The notes below the pieces were generated by a model that saw nothing but the letters and a program-made list of their open reading frames with translations, had not been told where the DNA came from and ran no database searches. Below are positions 1 to 5,553 of a DNA stretch of 5,553 nucleotides, piece by piece. This DNA is from Pseudomonadota bacterium. GTDB lineage: Bacteria; Pseudomonadota; Gammaproteobacteria; Arenicellales; UBA868. The stretch is from positions 1 to 5,553 of the forward strand of contig JABJIU010000017.1 in the NCBI GenBank assembly GCA_018661145.1, in the 5' to 3' direction. Made by a program: the position numbers and the translations under genes. The first letter of the stretch is position 1; every line of letters begins with the position of its first letter.

Positions 1-67
1 GCCAGAAATACAGAATGGCGACGACGACGATCGTTAGTACGAGATGCATTATGCCTTTTTTCTTCAT
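1..67 (-). CDS. Possible 5' end of a small membrane protein gene (partial)
   Basis: On the minus strand an open frame begins with ATG at 67-65 and stays open for 22 codons to the left edge. It reads MKKKGIM followed by a strongly hydrophobic stretch (HLVLTIVVVAILYFW). A short lysine-rich start followed by an uninterrupted hydrophobic run is what an N-terminal transmembrane helix or signal anchor looks like. A second in-frame ATG at 49-47 is preceded by an AAAAAAGG stretch that could serve as its Shine-Dalgarno site, so the true start may be there. The frame lies 67 bp downstream of the EthD-family gene on the same strand and could be co-transcribed with it. No family can be named from 22 residues. 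The piece is short enough that a chance open frame is possible. Confidence 0.35.
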   Translation of the reverse strand, partial: MKKKGIMHLVLTIVVVAILYFW

Positions 68-134
68 TCTCTATATTTATCCGCGATTTTTGTTGTCGAA
101 TCGCTCGAAGGTCCAAGTAATAACGTGAGCGAGG

Positions 135-443
135 TCAGGCAGTAACTTCCCCGATCAGCATCTCGGGCTGGCTATTGGTGAAGTTGGGGATGTCTTCGAT
201 CGCGGGGCCTAATTTTGACATCGCCGCATCCATCGCAGCCTGGTCGGCAAATAGAATTGTTGCAATGGCATGATAACCCGGTGGTGTATCGGGGCCGCTG
301 GCGTTACCCTTAGTTACCACGCGACTCTGAATGTGCTCGCCGGCACAGTCGTCAACAATAACGAAATGTTTGTTTGCGTAGTAATCATGATCAAAATGGG
401 TGTCTTTCCCTACAGGGTAAAGCACTTGTAACGAAGCAGGCAT
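135..443 (-). CDS. EthD-family small protein
   Basis: This encodes a 102-residue protein of the EthD family, small ferredoxin-like alpha+beta barrel proteins of the dimeric alpha-beta barrel superfamily. Visible hallmarks are the N-terminal strand LQVLYPVG (5-12), the FDHDYY segment (17-22) followed by His26, the central strand GYHAIATILF (56-65), and the C-terminal DIPNFTNSQPEMLIGEV (84-100). The length is normal for the family, whose members are about 100 residues. The family is named after a protein needed for ethyl tert-butyl ether degradation in Rhodococcus, where its biochemical role is unclear. Members often sit beside catabolic oxygenase genes. The start is supported by AGGAGG at 453-448, four bases before the ATG. 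It is divergent from the Rieske oxygenase gene, with 174 bp between the two starts, which suggests shared control. Family assignment is solid, but the function is not known. No signal peptide is visible, so it should be cytoplasmic. Confidence 0.9.
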   Translation of the reverse strand: MPASLQVLYPVGKDTHFDHDYYANKHFVIVDDCAGEHIQSRVVTKGNASGPDTPPGYHAIATILFADQAAMDAAMSKLGPAIEDIPNFTNSQPEMLIGEVTA

Positions 444-617
444 AAGTCCTCCTGGAATCTGGATGGCGGGTTTAAACGACCTGCAACGAGTATATCAGGT
501 TCAAGTTGTCTAATAGGCGGCTGTCGCGGGATGGCGTAGCGCTGGCGGCGAGTTTCAATTAGTCTATCGGGCCTTTCGTTTTATTCTTCAGAAGAGATTT
601 ATCCCCAGGACTCACGT
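444..617. promoter_or_regulatory. Divergent intergenic region between the EthD and Rieske genes
   Basis: This 174-bp stretch separates two head-to-head genes and must hold the promoter of at least one of them. For the minus-strand gene, TATACT at 494-489 is a good match to a sigma-70 -10 element and would give a leader of roughly 40 bases, but no clear -35 lies at the right distance. For the plus-strand gene I see no convincing -35/-10 pair. Other marks are a GTTTAAAC palindrome at 470-477 and the 10-mer GTTGTCTAAT at 505-514, which recurs upstream of the binding-protein gene. AGGA at 607-610 is the likely ribosome site for the Rieske gene. No coding frame here looks real. Confidence 0.45.
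489..494 (-). promoter_or_regulatory. Candidate -10 element for the EthD-family gene
   Basis: On the minus strand the hexamer reads TATACT, five of six matches to the TATAAT consensus. It lies 45 bases upstream of the EthD ATG. Sequence 16-18 bases further upstream (around CCTATT) matches the -35 consensus poorly, so this would be a weak or activator-dependent promoter. It was found by eye only. Confidence 0.25.
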
Positions 618-1733
618 ATGACAGATTCCTCTCAGCATATTCTCTCAGCCCTTGGCCGTTGTGTGGGGAGGGATCACAGTGAAGCCCGATCAATGCCGCC
701 CGCTTTTTATACCTCTTCGGAATTTTCTGAACTTGAGAAAACCTCCCTTTTCCGTGAGCAGTGGATTGGCCTGGGGCGTGCGGATCAGATTCCAAAACCG
801 GGCGACTATTTCACGGTGGATCTGGTCGGTGAACCGTTGATCGTGGTTCGAGGGCAGGATAGCCAAATCAACATTCTGTCGAATGTGTGTCGGCATCGGG
901 GGTCATTAATTGCGGAAGGGGCCGGAACCGCAAAGAATTTCATCTGCCCCTATCACGCCTGGTCCTACGCCACCGATGGCAAGCTGCTTAGGGCGCCGCT
1001 CATTGCGGAACGATCCGATTTTGATGTCGAGAATTGCCGGCTCCCACGTTTTGCCTGCGAACTCTGGGGCGGTTTTATCTACGTGAACCTGAGCAATGAA
1101 GCGCCGCCGCTTGCGCCACAGTTGGCGGGTTTAAGCGAACTCCTTACTCACTATCACATGGATGAGATGGTCGAGCTCCATGGCGAGGAGAACATCTGGA
1201 ATACCAACTGGAAGTGTCTCGTGGAAAATTTCATGGAGGGGTACCATCTTTCGAGTGTGCATCAGAAGACGCTGCACTCGATCACGCCTACCCGACTTTG
1301 CCGGCACTACCCGCCCGGTGAGGGTTATTTTGGATATTTCTCAAATTTCCCGGAAGATCTTGCGCAGCGCGGGGCCTATCATTCAGACCTGACCGCTGAA
1401 GAAAGACAGCGTTCTGTTATGTTCGCTGTACCACCAGGACATGTCGGCAGTCTCACGGGACATATCGTGACCTATCTGTATCTGCAACCTCATACGTCAG
1501 ACACCGTTAAGGTCAAGCGGGGGATTGCATTTCTCGACCCGGAGATCCCACACGAAGAACTCAAAGCCGCCGTGGATCTTTTTGAGCGGACCATGGCTGA
1601 GGACATGCGTCAGTTGAGCGCGTTGCAGAAAGGTCTTAAGTCGAAAAGCGCCCAAACAGCCCCACTCGCCCCGGCTGATTACGAAGGGAACGTATGGGAT
1701 TTTTACCAATATCTGGCTCGAAACCTATGCTGA
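618..1733 (+). CDS. Rieske [2Fe-2S] non-haem iron oxygenase, alpha subunit
   Basis: A 371-residue terminal oxygenase subunit of the Rieske oxygenase superfamily, cytoplasmic, which uses O2 and electrons from a separate reductase to hydroxylate or demethylate a substrate. The N-terminal Rieske domain (about 45-150) has the complete cluster motif C91-x-H93-x16-C110-x2-H113 in the contexts NVCRHRG and ICPYHAW. The C-terminal catalytic domain has the iron-site motif N204-x2-E207-x2-H210-x4-H215 (ENFMEGYH...H). H210 and H215 are the expected iron ligands, and D329 in AEDMRQL is the likely third. E207 replaces the usual bridging Asp, as in carnitine and glycine betaine Rieske oxygenases. All key residues are present and the length is normal. 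AGGA at 607-610 lies seven bases before the ATG and supports the start. It is followed 68 bp later by an ABC importer gene set on the same strand, suggesting that its substrate is imported. No reductase, ferredoxin or beta subunit is in view. The class is certain. The substrate is unknown, and aromatic ring hydroxylation cannot be excluded. Confidence 0.93.
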   Translation: MTDSSQHILSALGRCVGRDHSEARSMPPAFYTSSEFSELEKTSLFREQWIGLGRADQIPKPGDYFTVDLVGEPLIVVRGQDSQINILSNVCRHRGSLIAEGAGTAKNFICPYHAWSYATDGKLLRAPLIAERSDFDVENCRLPRFACELWGGFIYVNLSNEAPPLAPQLAGLSELLTHYHMDEMVELHGEENIWNTNWKCLVENFMEGYHLSSVHQKTLHSITPTRLCRHYPPGEGYFGYFSNFPEDLAQRGAYHSDLTAEERQRSVMFAVPPGHVGSLTGHIVTYLYLQPHTSDTVKVKRGIAFLDPEIPHEELKAAVDLFERTMAEDMRQLSALQKGLKSKSAQTAPLAPADYEGNVWDFYQYLARNLC

Positions 1734-1801
1734 TTACTGTGGTAGAGTTTTCGTGGTGTAATACAAAAATCGTTGTCTAATTTCAAAGGAAGGAGAGAAT
1801 A
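1734..1801 (+). promoter_or_regulatory. Leader of the binding-protein gene
   Basis: This 68-bp AT-rich gap precedes the binding-protein gene. It contains TAATAC (1759-1764), which could be a -10 element with only a poor -35 upstream, then GTTGTCTAAT (1772-1781), an exact copy of a 10-mer in the divergent region at 505-514. A strong ribosome site, AAGGAAGGAG, ends at 1795, six bases before the ATG. No hairpin terminator for the Rieske gene is visible, so read-through from it is likely, with a possible extra promoter here. Confidence 0.35.
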
Positions 1802-3388
1802 ATGGCAAACGGCACTATCTATGATTTGCGTGATCAGTTGGCAGTAGGGCAGCTATCACGACGACAGTTTCTAAAGCGAGCGGGAGCTCTTGGTATCAGC
1901 GCGGCGGCGACATCTACTCTCTTGGCGTCCGCGACTGCGTCAGCTGCAAGCCGTAAATCCGGCGGCACGCTTCGGGTGTGCATCGCAAGCGGCGGCCAGA
2001 CAGACAGCTTGGATCCAACTAAGTTCCTGTCGACTGGCGACTATGCCCGCGGACACTCAATCTATAACCCTTTGGTCGCCCTCAATCCCAGTATGGAGCC
2101 CATACCGGCACTTGCAGAGTCATGGGAATCTAACTCGACTGCAGATGAATGGGTGTTCAATCTCCGTAAGGGTGTGACCTTCAGTAACGGAAAAGACTTC
2201 ACCTCGGCAGACGTTCTTTATTCCCTGCAACGGCATTTAAGACCTGAGTCGGAGTCACCCGGCAAGCCCTTGTTGGAGCAGGTGACAGAGATGACAGCGG
2301 ATGGGGCCCATGTAGTGCGGATGAAGACTGGGTCGCCTAATGCGGACCTGCCGATTCTTTTCACCCAACCGCAGTTTATGATTTCACAGGAGGGCGAGGA
2401 AGAGTTCGTCAATCCTTCAGGGACTGGCGGGTTCATAATGAAGGAATACGAGGTCGGCATCTACGCGCGCGTCGAGCGAAACCCCAATTTCTGGGGTGAT
2501 TGCTATCTCGACGCTTTGGAGTGGATCACCAACGTCGACGGCACTGCTCGCATGAACGCCATGATGGCGGGTGAGTATGACATTGCGACGGAAGTAGATC
2601 GAAACTTGATTGACCTTGTGCAGCGCGCTCCAGGGGTGGAGATTGTTGCTTCTGCATCGGGACGGCACACCAACCTTGCAATGATGGCTGACCGCGATCC
2701 GACCAGTAACCATGATCTCCGGCAGGCCCTGAAATACAGCATCCCACGCGAACAGGTGATCACGAATGCCTTTAAGGGATATGGCATGGTCGGTAACGAC
2801 CACCAGGTGTCGCCAACGGATCCTTTCTATTGCGACGATATTCCGCAGCGCACTTTTGATCCTGATAAAGCACGACATCACTTCAAGAAGGCAGGAATGG
2901 AGGGCGCAAACCTTACCCTTTATACCTCTGACATGGCAGTGTCGGGCTCAGAAGCTATTGCGTTGATCTACGCCGAAGGCGCGAAAGCGGCCGGAATAGA
3001 CTTGCAGGTTCAGGTGGCGCCTCCGGGCTCTTACTGGAGTAAGGTCTGGATGCAGGTGCCGCTGTGTGTTTCTGGCTGGGATGCCCGACCGACCGCCGAC
3101 CTAATGCTGACCATAGCCAATAAGTCTGACGGCTCGTGGAATGAGACGGCATGGGGGAGCGAGCGTTTCGATGAACTGTTGGTTGCGGCACGCGGTGAAA
3201 CCGACGCGGCAAAGCGCAAGGGCATGTACTGCGAAATGCAGCGTCTGCTTCATGATGATGGTGGTGTCGGAATGCTCGGGTTTTATGACATGATCGACTC
3301 GAGACGCGACAACGTGGTGGGATTCGATCCGCATCCGGCTGGGTATAACCGCGACGCCTTTTTCGCGACCGATATCTCCTTCGCTTAA
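1802..3388 (+). CDS. Tat-exported ABC transporter substrate-binding protein, family 5
   Basis: This encodes a 528-residue periplasmic binding protein of the family 5 (DppA/OppA/NikA) type, which captures the solute and delivers it to the two permeases encoded downstream. The N-terminus carries a twin-arginine signal: S19-R-R-Q-F-L-K25, then a moderately hydrophobic stretch and a probable cleavage after ASA (46-48). The family 5 core follows, with AESW (105-108), FNLRKGVTFSNG (119-130) and F133-T-S-A-D-V near 133-138. Further on are GTGGF (207-211), NPNFWGD (227-233), the AR-NAMMAGEYD segment (249-260) and DPDKA (353-357). The C-terminal RRDNVVGFDPHPAGYNRDAF (501-520) is complete, so the gene is intact. 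The length is typical. Tat export implies that it folds in the cytoplasm before secretion. Mature cysteines are C60, C234, C344, C422 and C477. The family binds peptides, nickel, opines, glycosides and other solutes, so the ligand cannot be read from the sequence. The upstream oxygenase suggests a catabolic substrate rather than a metal. Confidence 0.95.
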   Translation: MANGTIYDLRDQLAVGQLSRRQFLKRAGALGISAAATSTLLASATASAASRKSGGTLRVCIASGGQTDSLDPTKFLSTGDYARGHSIYNPLVALNPSMEPIPALAESWESNSTADEWVFNLRKGVTFSNGKDFTSADVLYSLQRHLRPESESPGKPLLEQVTEMTADGAHVVRMKTGSPNADLPILFTQPQFMISQEGEEEFVNPSGTGGFIMKEYEVGIYARVERNPNFWGDCYLDALEWITNVDGTARMNAMMAGEYDIATEVDRNLIDLVQRAPGVEIVASASGRHTNLAMMADRDPTSNHDLRQALKYSIPREQVITNAFKGYGMVGNDHQVSPTDPFYCDDIPQRTFDPDKARHHFKKAGMEGANLTLYTSDMAVSGSEAIALIYAEGAKAAGIDLQVQVAPPGSYWSKVWMQVPLCVSGWDARPTADLMLTIANKSDGSWNETAWGSERFDELLVAARGETDAAKRKGMYCEMQRLLHDDGGVGMLGFYDMIDSRRDNVVGFDPHPAGYNRDAFFATDISFA

Positions 3389-3421
3389 GACGAAGGGTTT
3401 TGTCATCTCAGTGAAATGGAT

Positions 3422-3444
3422 GGGGGCGGCTCAAAGCCGCCCCC
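3422..3444 (+). promoter_or_regulatory. Intercistronic GC-rich hairpin after the binding-protein gene
   Basis: A perfect 10-bp inverted repeat, GGGGGCGGCT / AGCCGCCCCC, has a three-base CAA loop. It starts 33 bases after the binding-protein stop codon and ends about 28 bases before the likely permease start. No T-run follows (GACCTTCCTG), so it is not a complete intrinsic terminator. In binding-protein-dependent ABC operons such hairpins commonly protect the upstream mRNA from 3' exonucleases or attenuate transcription, so that the binding protein is made in excess over the permeases. That role is inferred here. The hairpin itself is plain in the sequence. Confidence 0.75.
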
Positions 3445-3472
3445 GACCTTCCTGTGCGGCTGATTGGGCGTA

Positions 3473-4426
3473 GTGTTTAAACTTCTAATTCGAAGAATTC
3501 TGCTCGGTGTCGTCGTGACGTGGGTCGTCTCGATGATGATTTTCGCCGCGACAGAATTGCTGCCGGGAGATGTCTGCCATGCGGTCCTGGGGCAGGGGGC
3601 AACTGAAAAATCCCTGGAGAACTGCCGCGAGCGTCTCCAGTTAGACCAGCCTATGCATACCCGCTATTTGCAGTGGCTTGGCAGATTGGTCACCGGCGAG
3701 TTGGGCACCTCGTTGGCGAATGATCTTCAGATCGCTGATCAGATTGGTGCTCGTGCATGGAATACCGTTCGGCTCGCGGGGTTGACGGCCCTGATTGCCG
3801 TCCCGCTGGCCGTCGTGTTGGGGCTTATTGCAGCCATCCGGGCAGAGAGTTCGGTTGACCGGGGAATCTCAATCGGCACTTTATGCTTTATCTCGGTACC
3901 TGAGTTTTTTACCGGAGTACTGCTGGTATACCTGTTCGCAGTGAAGCTGCGATGGCTGCCTGCGGTGGCCAACTATCGAAACCTGACAAGAGGAGACTTT
4001 CTTGAAGTTGTCGAAGCGCTTGCATTGCCGATCGCAACACTGACTTTCGCCGTCCTTGCGCACATGACCCGGATGACCCGTGCGGCGGTGCTCAACGTAA
4101 TGTCGTCTCCGTATATTGAGCAGGCGATCCTCAAGGGCGCCTCGAGACGACGAGTGATTATCCGGCATGCGCTTCCTAATGCCCTGGCACCGATCGTCAA
4201 TGTAATCGCACTCAATCTTGCCTATCTTGTCAGCGGCGTGGTTGTGGTTGAGGCGATCTTCCGGATTCCAGGCCTCGGGACGCTTATGGTTGCCTCTGTC
4301 ATTTACCGGGACATTCCGACCGTACAGGCGATCGGGATGCTGTTTTGCGTAACCTACGTTGGTTTCAATCTGCTCGCTGATGTTATGGCGATCATAGCTA
4401 ACCCTCGACTGCGGCATCCACGATGA
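3473..4426 (+). CDS. ABC transporter permease, DppB/OppB type
   Basis: This is the first inner-membrane permease of the importer, 317 residues from the chosen GTG. It has the DppB layout: a first membrane helix at about 8-27 ending in ELLPGD, a periplasmic loop with LDQP (57-60) and a GELGTS motif (75-80), then five further hydrophobic segments from about 100 to the C-terminus. The cytoplasmic EAA loop, which docks on the ATPase, reads YIEQAILKGASRRR (214-227) with the conserved Gly222, followed by HALPNALAPI. The C-terminus NPRLR (310-314) is a family hallmark. The start is uncertain. GTG at 3473 gives MFKLLIRRILLG, a typical DppB beginning, while TTG at 3464 would add three residues. Neither has a clear ribosome site. 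The stop codon overlaps the next gene (ATGA), implying coupled translation. One oddity is two cysteines, C35 and C51, in the first periplasmic loop. The family is certain; the transported solute is unknown. Confidence 0.93.
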   Translation: MFKLLIRRILLGVVVTWVVSMMIFAATELLPGDVCHAVLGQGATEKSLENCRERLQLDQPMHTRYLQWLGRLVTGELGTSLANDLQIADQIGARAWNTVRLAGLTALIAVPLAVVLGLIAAIRAESSVDRGISIGTLCFISVPEFFTGVLLVYLFAVKLRWLPAVANYRNLTRGDFLEVVEALALPIATLTFAVLAHMTRMTRAAVLNVMSSPYIEQAILKGASRRRVIIRHALPNALAPIVNVIALNLAYLVSGVVVVEAIFRIPGLGTLMVASVIYRDIPTVQAIGMLFCVTYVGFNLLADVMAIIANPRLRHPR

Positions 4427-5286
4427 GCGTGCGTTCTCAGGCTCCGTCCGAGCCCGCCTCAAAATCAAATTTAACGCCATCGTTCGTGGTTGGATTGGTT
4501 ATTGTTGGTTTCTGGCTGCTGGTGGCCCTGTTCGGACCTGCGCTGGCCCCGCATCTGGAGTCCGATATCGTCACCGACATGAGTTATGCGCCTGCAGGTG
4601 AGGTAGGTCTGCTTGGTAGCGATTACCTCGGCCGGGATGTATTCTCGCGGCTGCTGTACGGTGCACGTATGACCATGGGACTTGCGCTTTTGGCAGCACT
4701 GCTGTCTTTTTCCCTTGGTGTCATTCTTGGGTTTACCGCGGCGATCAGCGGCCGTTGGATCGATGGCTTCATGAGTCGGGTCAACGATGCGCTGATGGCT
4801 TTTCCGTCTGTGATCCTTGCTCTTATCGTGATGTCAGCGCTGGGCACCTCTCTGATGATCATGATCGTGACGGTAGCCGTAATCGACTCGACTCGGGTGT
4901 TCCGCCTATCGCGCGCGCTGGCAATGGATATTTCTGTTATGGATTTTGTCGATGTTGCCCGTTCCCGAGGAGAGAGTTTGTGGTGGATTACCGTCCGCGA
5001 GATTCTGCCGAATACGCTCGCACCCCTTACCGCTGAATTCGGTATCCGTTTCACCTTCGCGATTCTCTTTATCAGCGCACTGAGTTTTCTGGGCCTGGGC
5101 GTACAACCACCAGCTGCTGACTGGGGAGTGATGGTGAAAGAGAATCTGCAGGGGTTGTTGTTTGGTTCCGCCGCCGCGCTTATGCCAGCCGCTGCTGTTG
5201 CTTCGCTGACAGTGGGTGTCAACCTGATTGTGGACTGGTTTCTGAGGCGCATGGGCGGTGATGTCGCACAGGAACTGATGAATTAA
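4423..5286 (+). CDS. ABC transporter permease, DppC/OppC type
   Basis: This is the second inner-membrane permease, 287 residues, expected to pair with the DppB-type partner to form the channel. Hallmarks in order are a short cytoplasmic N-terminus, a first helix at about 20-42 and the DppC signature GSDYLGRDVFSRLLYGAR (65-82). Further hydrophobic helices lie near 83-108 and 124-152. The EAA loop is DFVDVARSRGESLWW (174-188) with Gly183, followed by EILPNTLAPL. A last conserved block, SFLGLGVQPPAADWGVM (221-237), precedes a final helix near 250-273. The length and domain order are normal for the family and nothing is missing. The ATG lies inside the stop region of the upstream gene in a four-base ATGA overlap. 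With no ribosome site of its own in view, it is probably translated by coupling. The ATPase gene follows after 12 bp. The family is certain; the substrate is unknown. Confidence 0.95.
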   Translation: MSVRSQAPSEPASKSNLTPSFVVGLVIVGFWLLVALFGPALAPHLESDIVTDMSYAPAGEVGLLGSDYLGRDVFSRLLYGARMTMGLALLAALLSFSLGVILGFTAAISGRWIDGFMSRVNDALMAFPSVILALIVMSALGTSLMIMIVTVAVIDSTRVFRLSRALAMDISVMDFVDVARSRGESLWWITVREILPNTLAPLTAEFGIRFTFAILFISALSFLGLGVQPPAADWGVMVKENLQGLLFGSAAALMPAAAVASLTVGVNLIVDWFLRRMGGDVAQELMN

Positions 5287-5298
5287 CAGCGACCCAAG

Positions 5299-5553
5299 AT
5301 GAGCGCGGTTATCGATATTCAAGACCTCTGCGTGGAAGCCCGCTCGTCAGGTGGAGACTTCCACCCGATTGTCGAAGGGGTCAGCGTCAGTGTGCATCCG
5401 GGAGAGGTTGTGGCATTGATTGGCGAGTCCGGCTCCGGCAAAACCACCACCGCATTGTCGGCCATGGCCTACAGTAAGCCTGGATGCCGGATTGTCGGTG
5501 GCAGCATCAAGCTAAATGGACGCGATCTTCTCGAACTTACGCATGAGGAGCGC
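5299..5553 (+). CDS. ABC transporter ATP-binding protein, DppD/OppD type (5' partial)
   Basis: The first 85 codons of an ABC ATPase run in an open frame to the right edge. It begins MSAVIDIQDLCVEAR, the usual first strand of the nucleotide-binding domain. The Walker A motif is at 42-49 (GESGSGKT), followed by TTALSAMA and GGSIKLNGRDLL (67-78), the strand and loop that precede the Q-loop region in DppD/OppD proteins. The Q-loop, signature motif and Walker B lie beyond the window, so catalytic completeness cannot be judged. It follows the DppC-type gene by 12 bp on the same strand and should supply ATP hydrolysis for the importer. Family members are about 320-340 residues, or about 540-600 when two ATPase halves are fused, and which applies here cannot be seen. 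No strong ribosome site precedes the ATG; AGCGACCC is a weak candidate. Confidence 0.9.
   Translation, partial: MSAVIDIQDLCVEARSSGGDFHPIVEGVSVSVHPGEVVALIGESGSGKTTTALSAMAYSKPGCRIVGGSIKLNGRDLLELTHEER

Noticed and set aside
101..132. Inverted repeat TCGCTC ... GAGCGA downstream of the EthD gene as a possible terminator
   Set aside because: Only six base pairs with a 20-base loop and no clean T-run next to the stem. Too weak to call.
470..477. GTTTAAAC palindrome in the divergent region as an operator
   Set aside because: The symmetry does not extend beyond eight bases and no second copy is found. Noted inside the intergenic entry but not called separately.
618..1733. Reading the Rieske gene as the start of a classical multi-subunit aromatic dioxygenase operon
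   Set aside because: No beta subunit, ferredoxin or reductase gene follows, and the bridging residue is Glu, so the aromatic dioxygenase label would overstate what is seen.
2417..2881. A 154-codon open frame on the minus strand within the binding-protein gene
   Set aside because: No family resemblance, and it is antisense to a continuous, well-conserved binding-protein reading frame.
3464..3472. TTG at 3464 as the start of the first permease
   Set aside because: TTG is the rarer start, has no ribosome site, and adds residues not typical of the family. GTG at 3473 gives a standard DppB N-terminus. The choice is not certain.
3881..4480. A 199-codon open frame on the minus strand opposite the first permease gene
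   Set aside because: Its translation is rich in Arg, His and Gln with no recognisable domain or membrane segment, and it lies wholly against the well-supported DppB-type gene and the start of the DppC-type gene. It is a codon-bias shadow.
4623..5252. A 209-codon open frame on the minus strand opposite the second permease gene
   Set aside because: Low-complexity translation dominated by Ser, Thr, Arg, Ala and Ile, no domain, and complete overlap with a clear DppC-type gene.

Overview
The window looks like chromosomal DNA from a Gram-negative proteobacterium. The evidence is a Tat-exported periplasmic solute-binding protein paired with inner-membrane permeases, base composition in the mid-50s % GC (estimated by eye, not computed), and good Shine-Dalgarno sites. 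An alphaproteobacterium or a marine gammaproteobacterium would fit, but the sequence alone does not settle this.

Layout. The left edge (1-67, minus strand) may carry the first 22 codons of a small membrane protein that leaves the window. Next, also on the minus strand, is a complete EthD-family gene (135-443). A 174-bp divergent intergenic region (444-617) separates it from a plus-strand cluster that fills the rest of the window. That cluster has five genes in order: a Rieske [2Fe-2S] non-haem iron oxygenase alpha subunit (618-1733), a Tat-dependent family 5 substrate-binding protein (1802-3388), a DppB-type permease (about 3473-4426), a DppC-type permease (4423-5286, overlapping the previous gene by ATGA), and the first 85 codons of a DppD/OppD-type ATPase (5299 onward), which runs off the right end. 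A perfect 10-bp GC-rich hairpin sits between the binding protein and the first permease.

How the genes may work together. The binding protein, two permeases and ATPase form an ABC importer of the peptide/nickel/opine class. The oxygenase directly upstream on the same strand suggests that the imported compound, or a product of it, is attacked by the Rieske enzyme. The oxygenase has Glu (E207) where most ring-hydroxylating dioxygenases have the bridging Asp. Glu here is known from Rieske oxygenases of quaternary amines such as carnitine and glycine betaine. A methylated amine or betaine-like substrate is therefore a reasonable guess, but only a guess. No reductase or ferredoxin gene is in the window, so the electron donor must be encoded elsewhere.

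I see no mobile element, CRISPR array, tRNA or rRNA. The families are all known. What is less ordinary is the pairing of oxygenase, importer and divergent EthD gene, and a shared 10-mer found in two of the intergenic regions.
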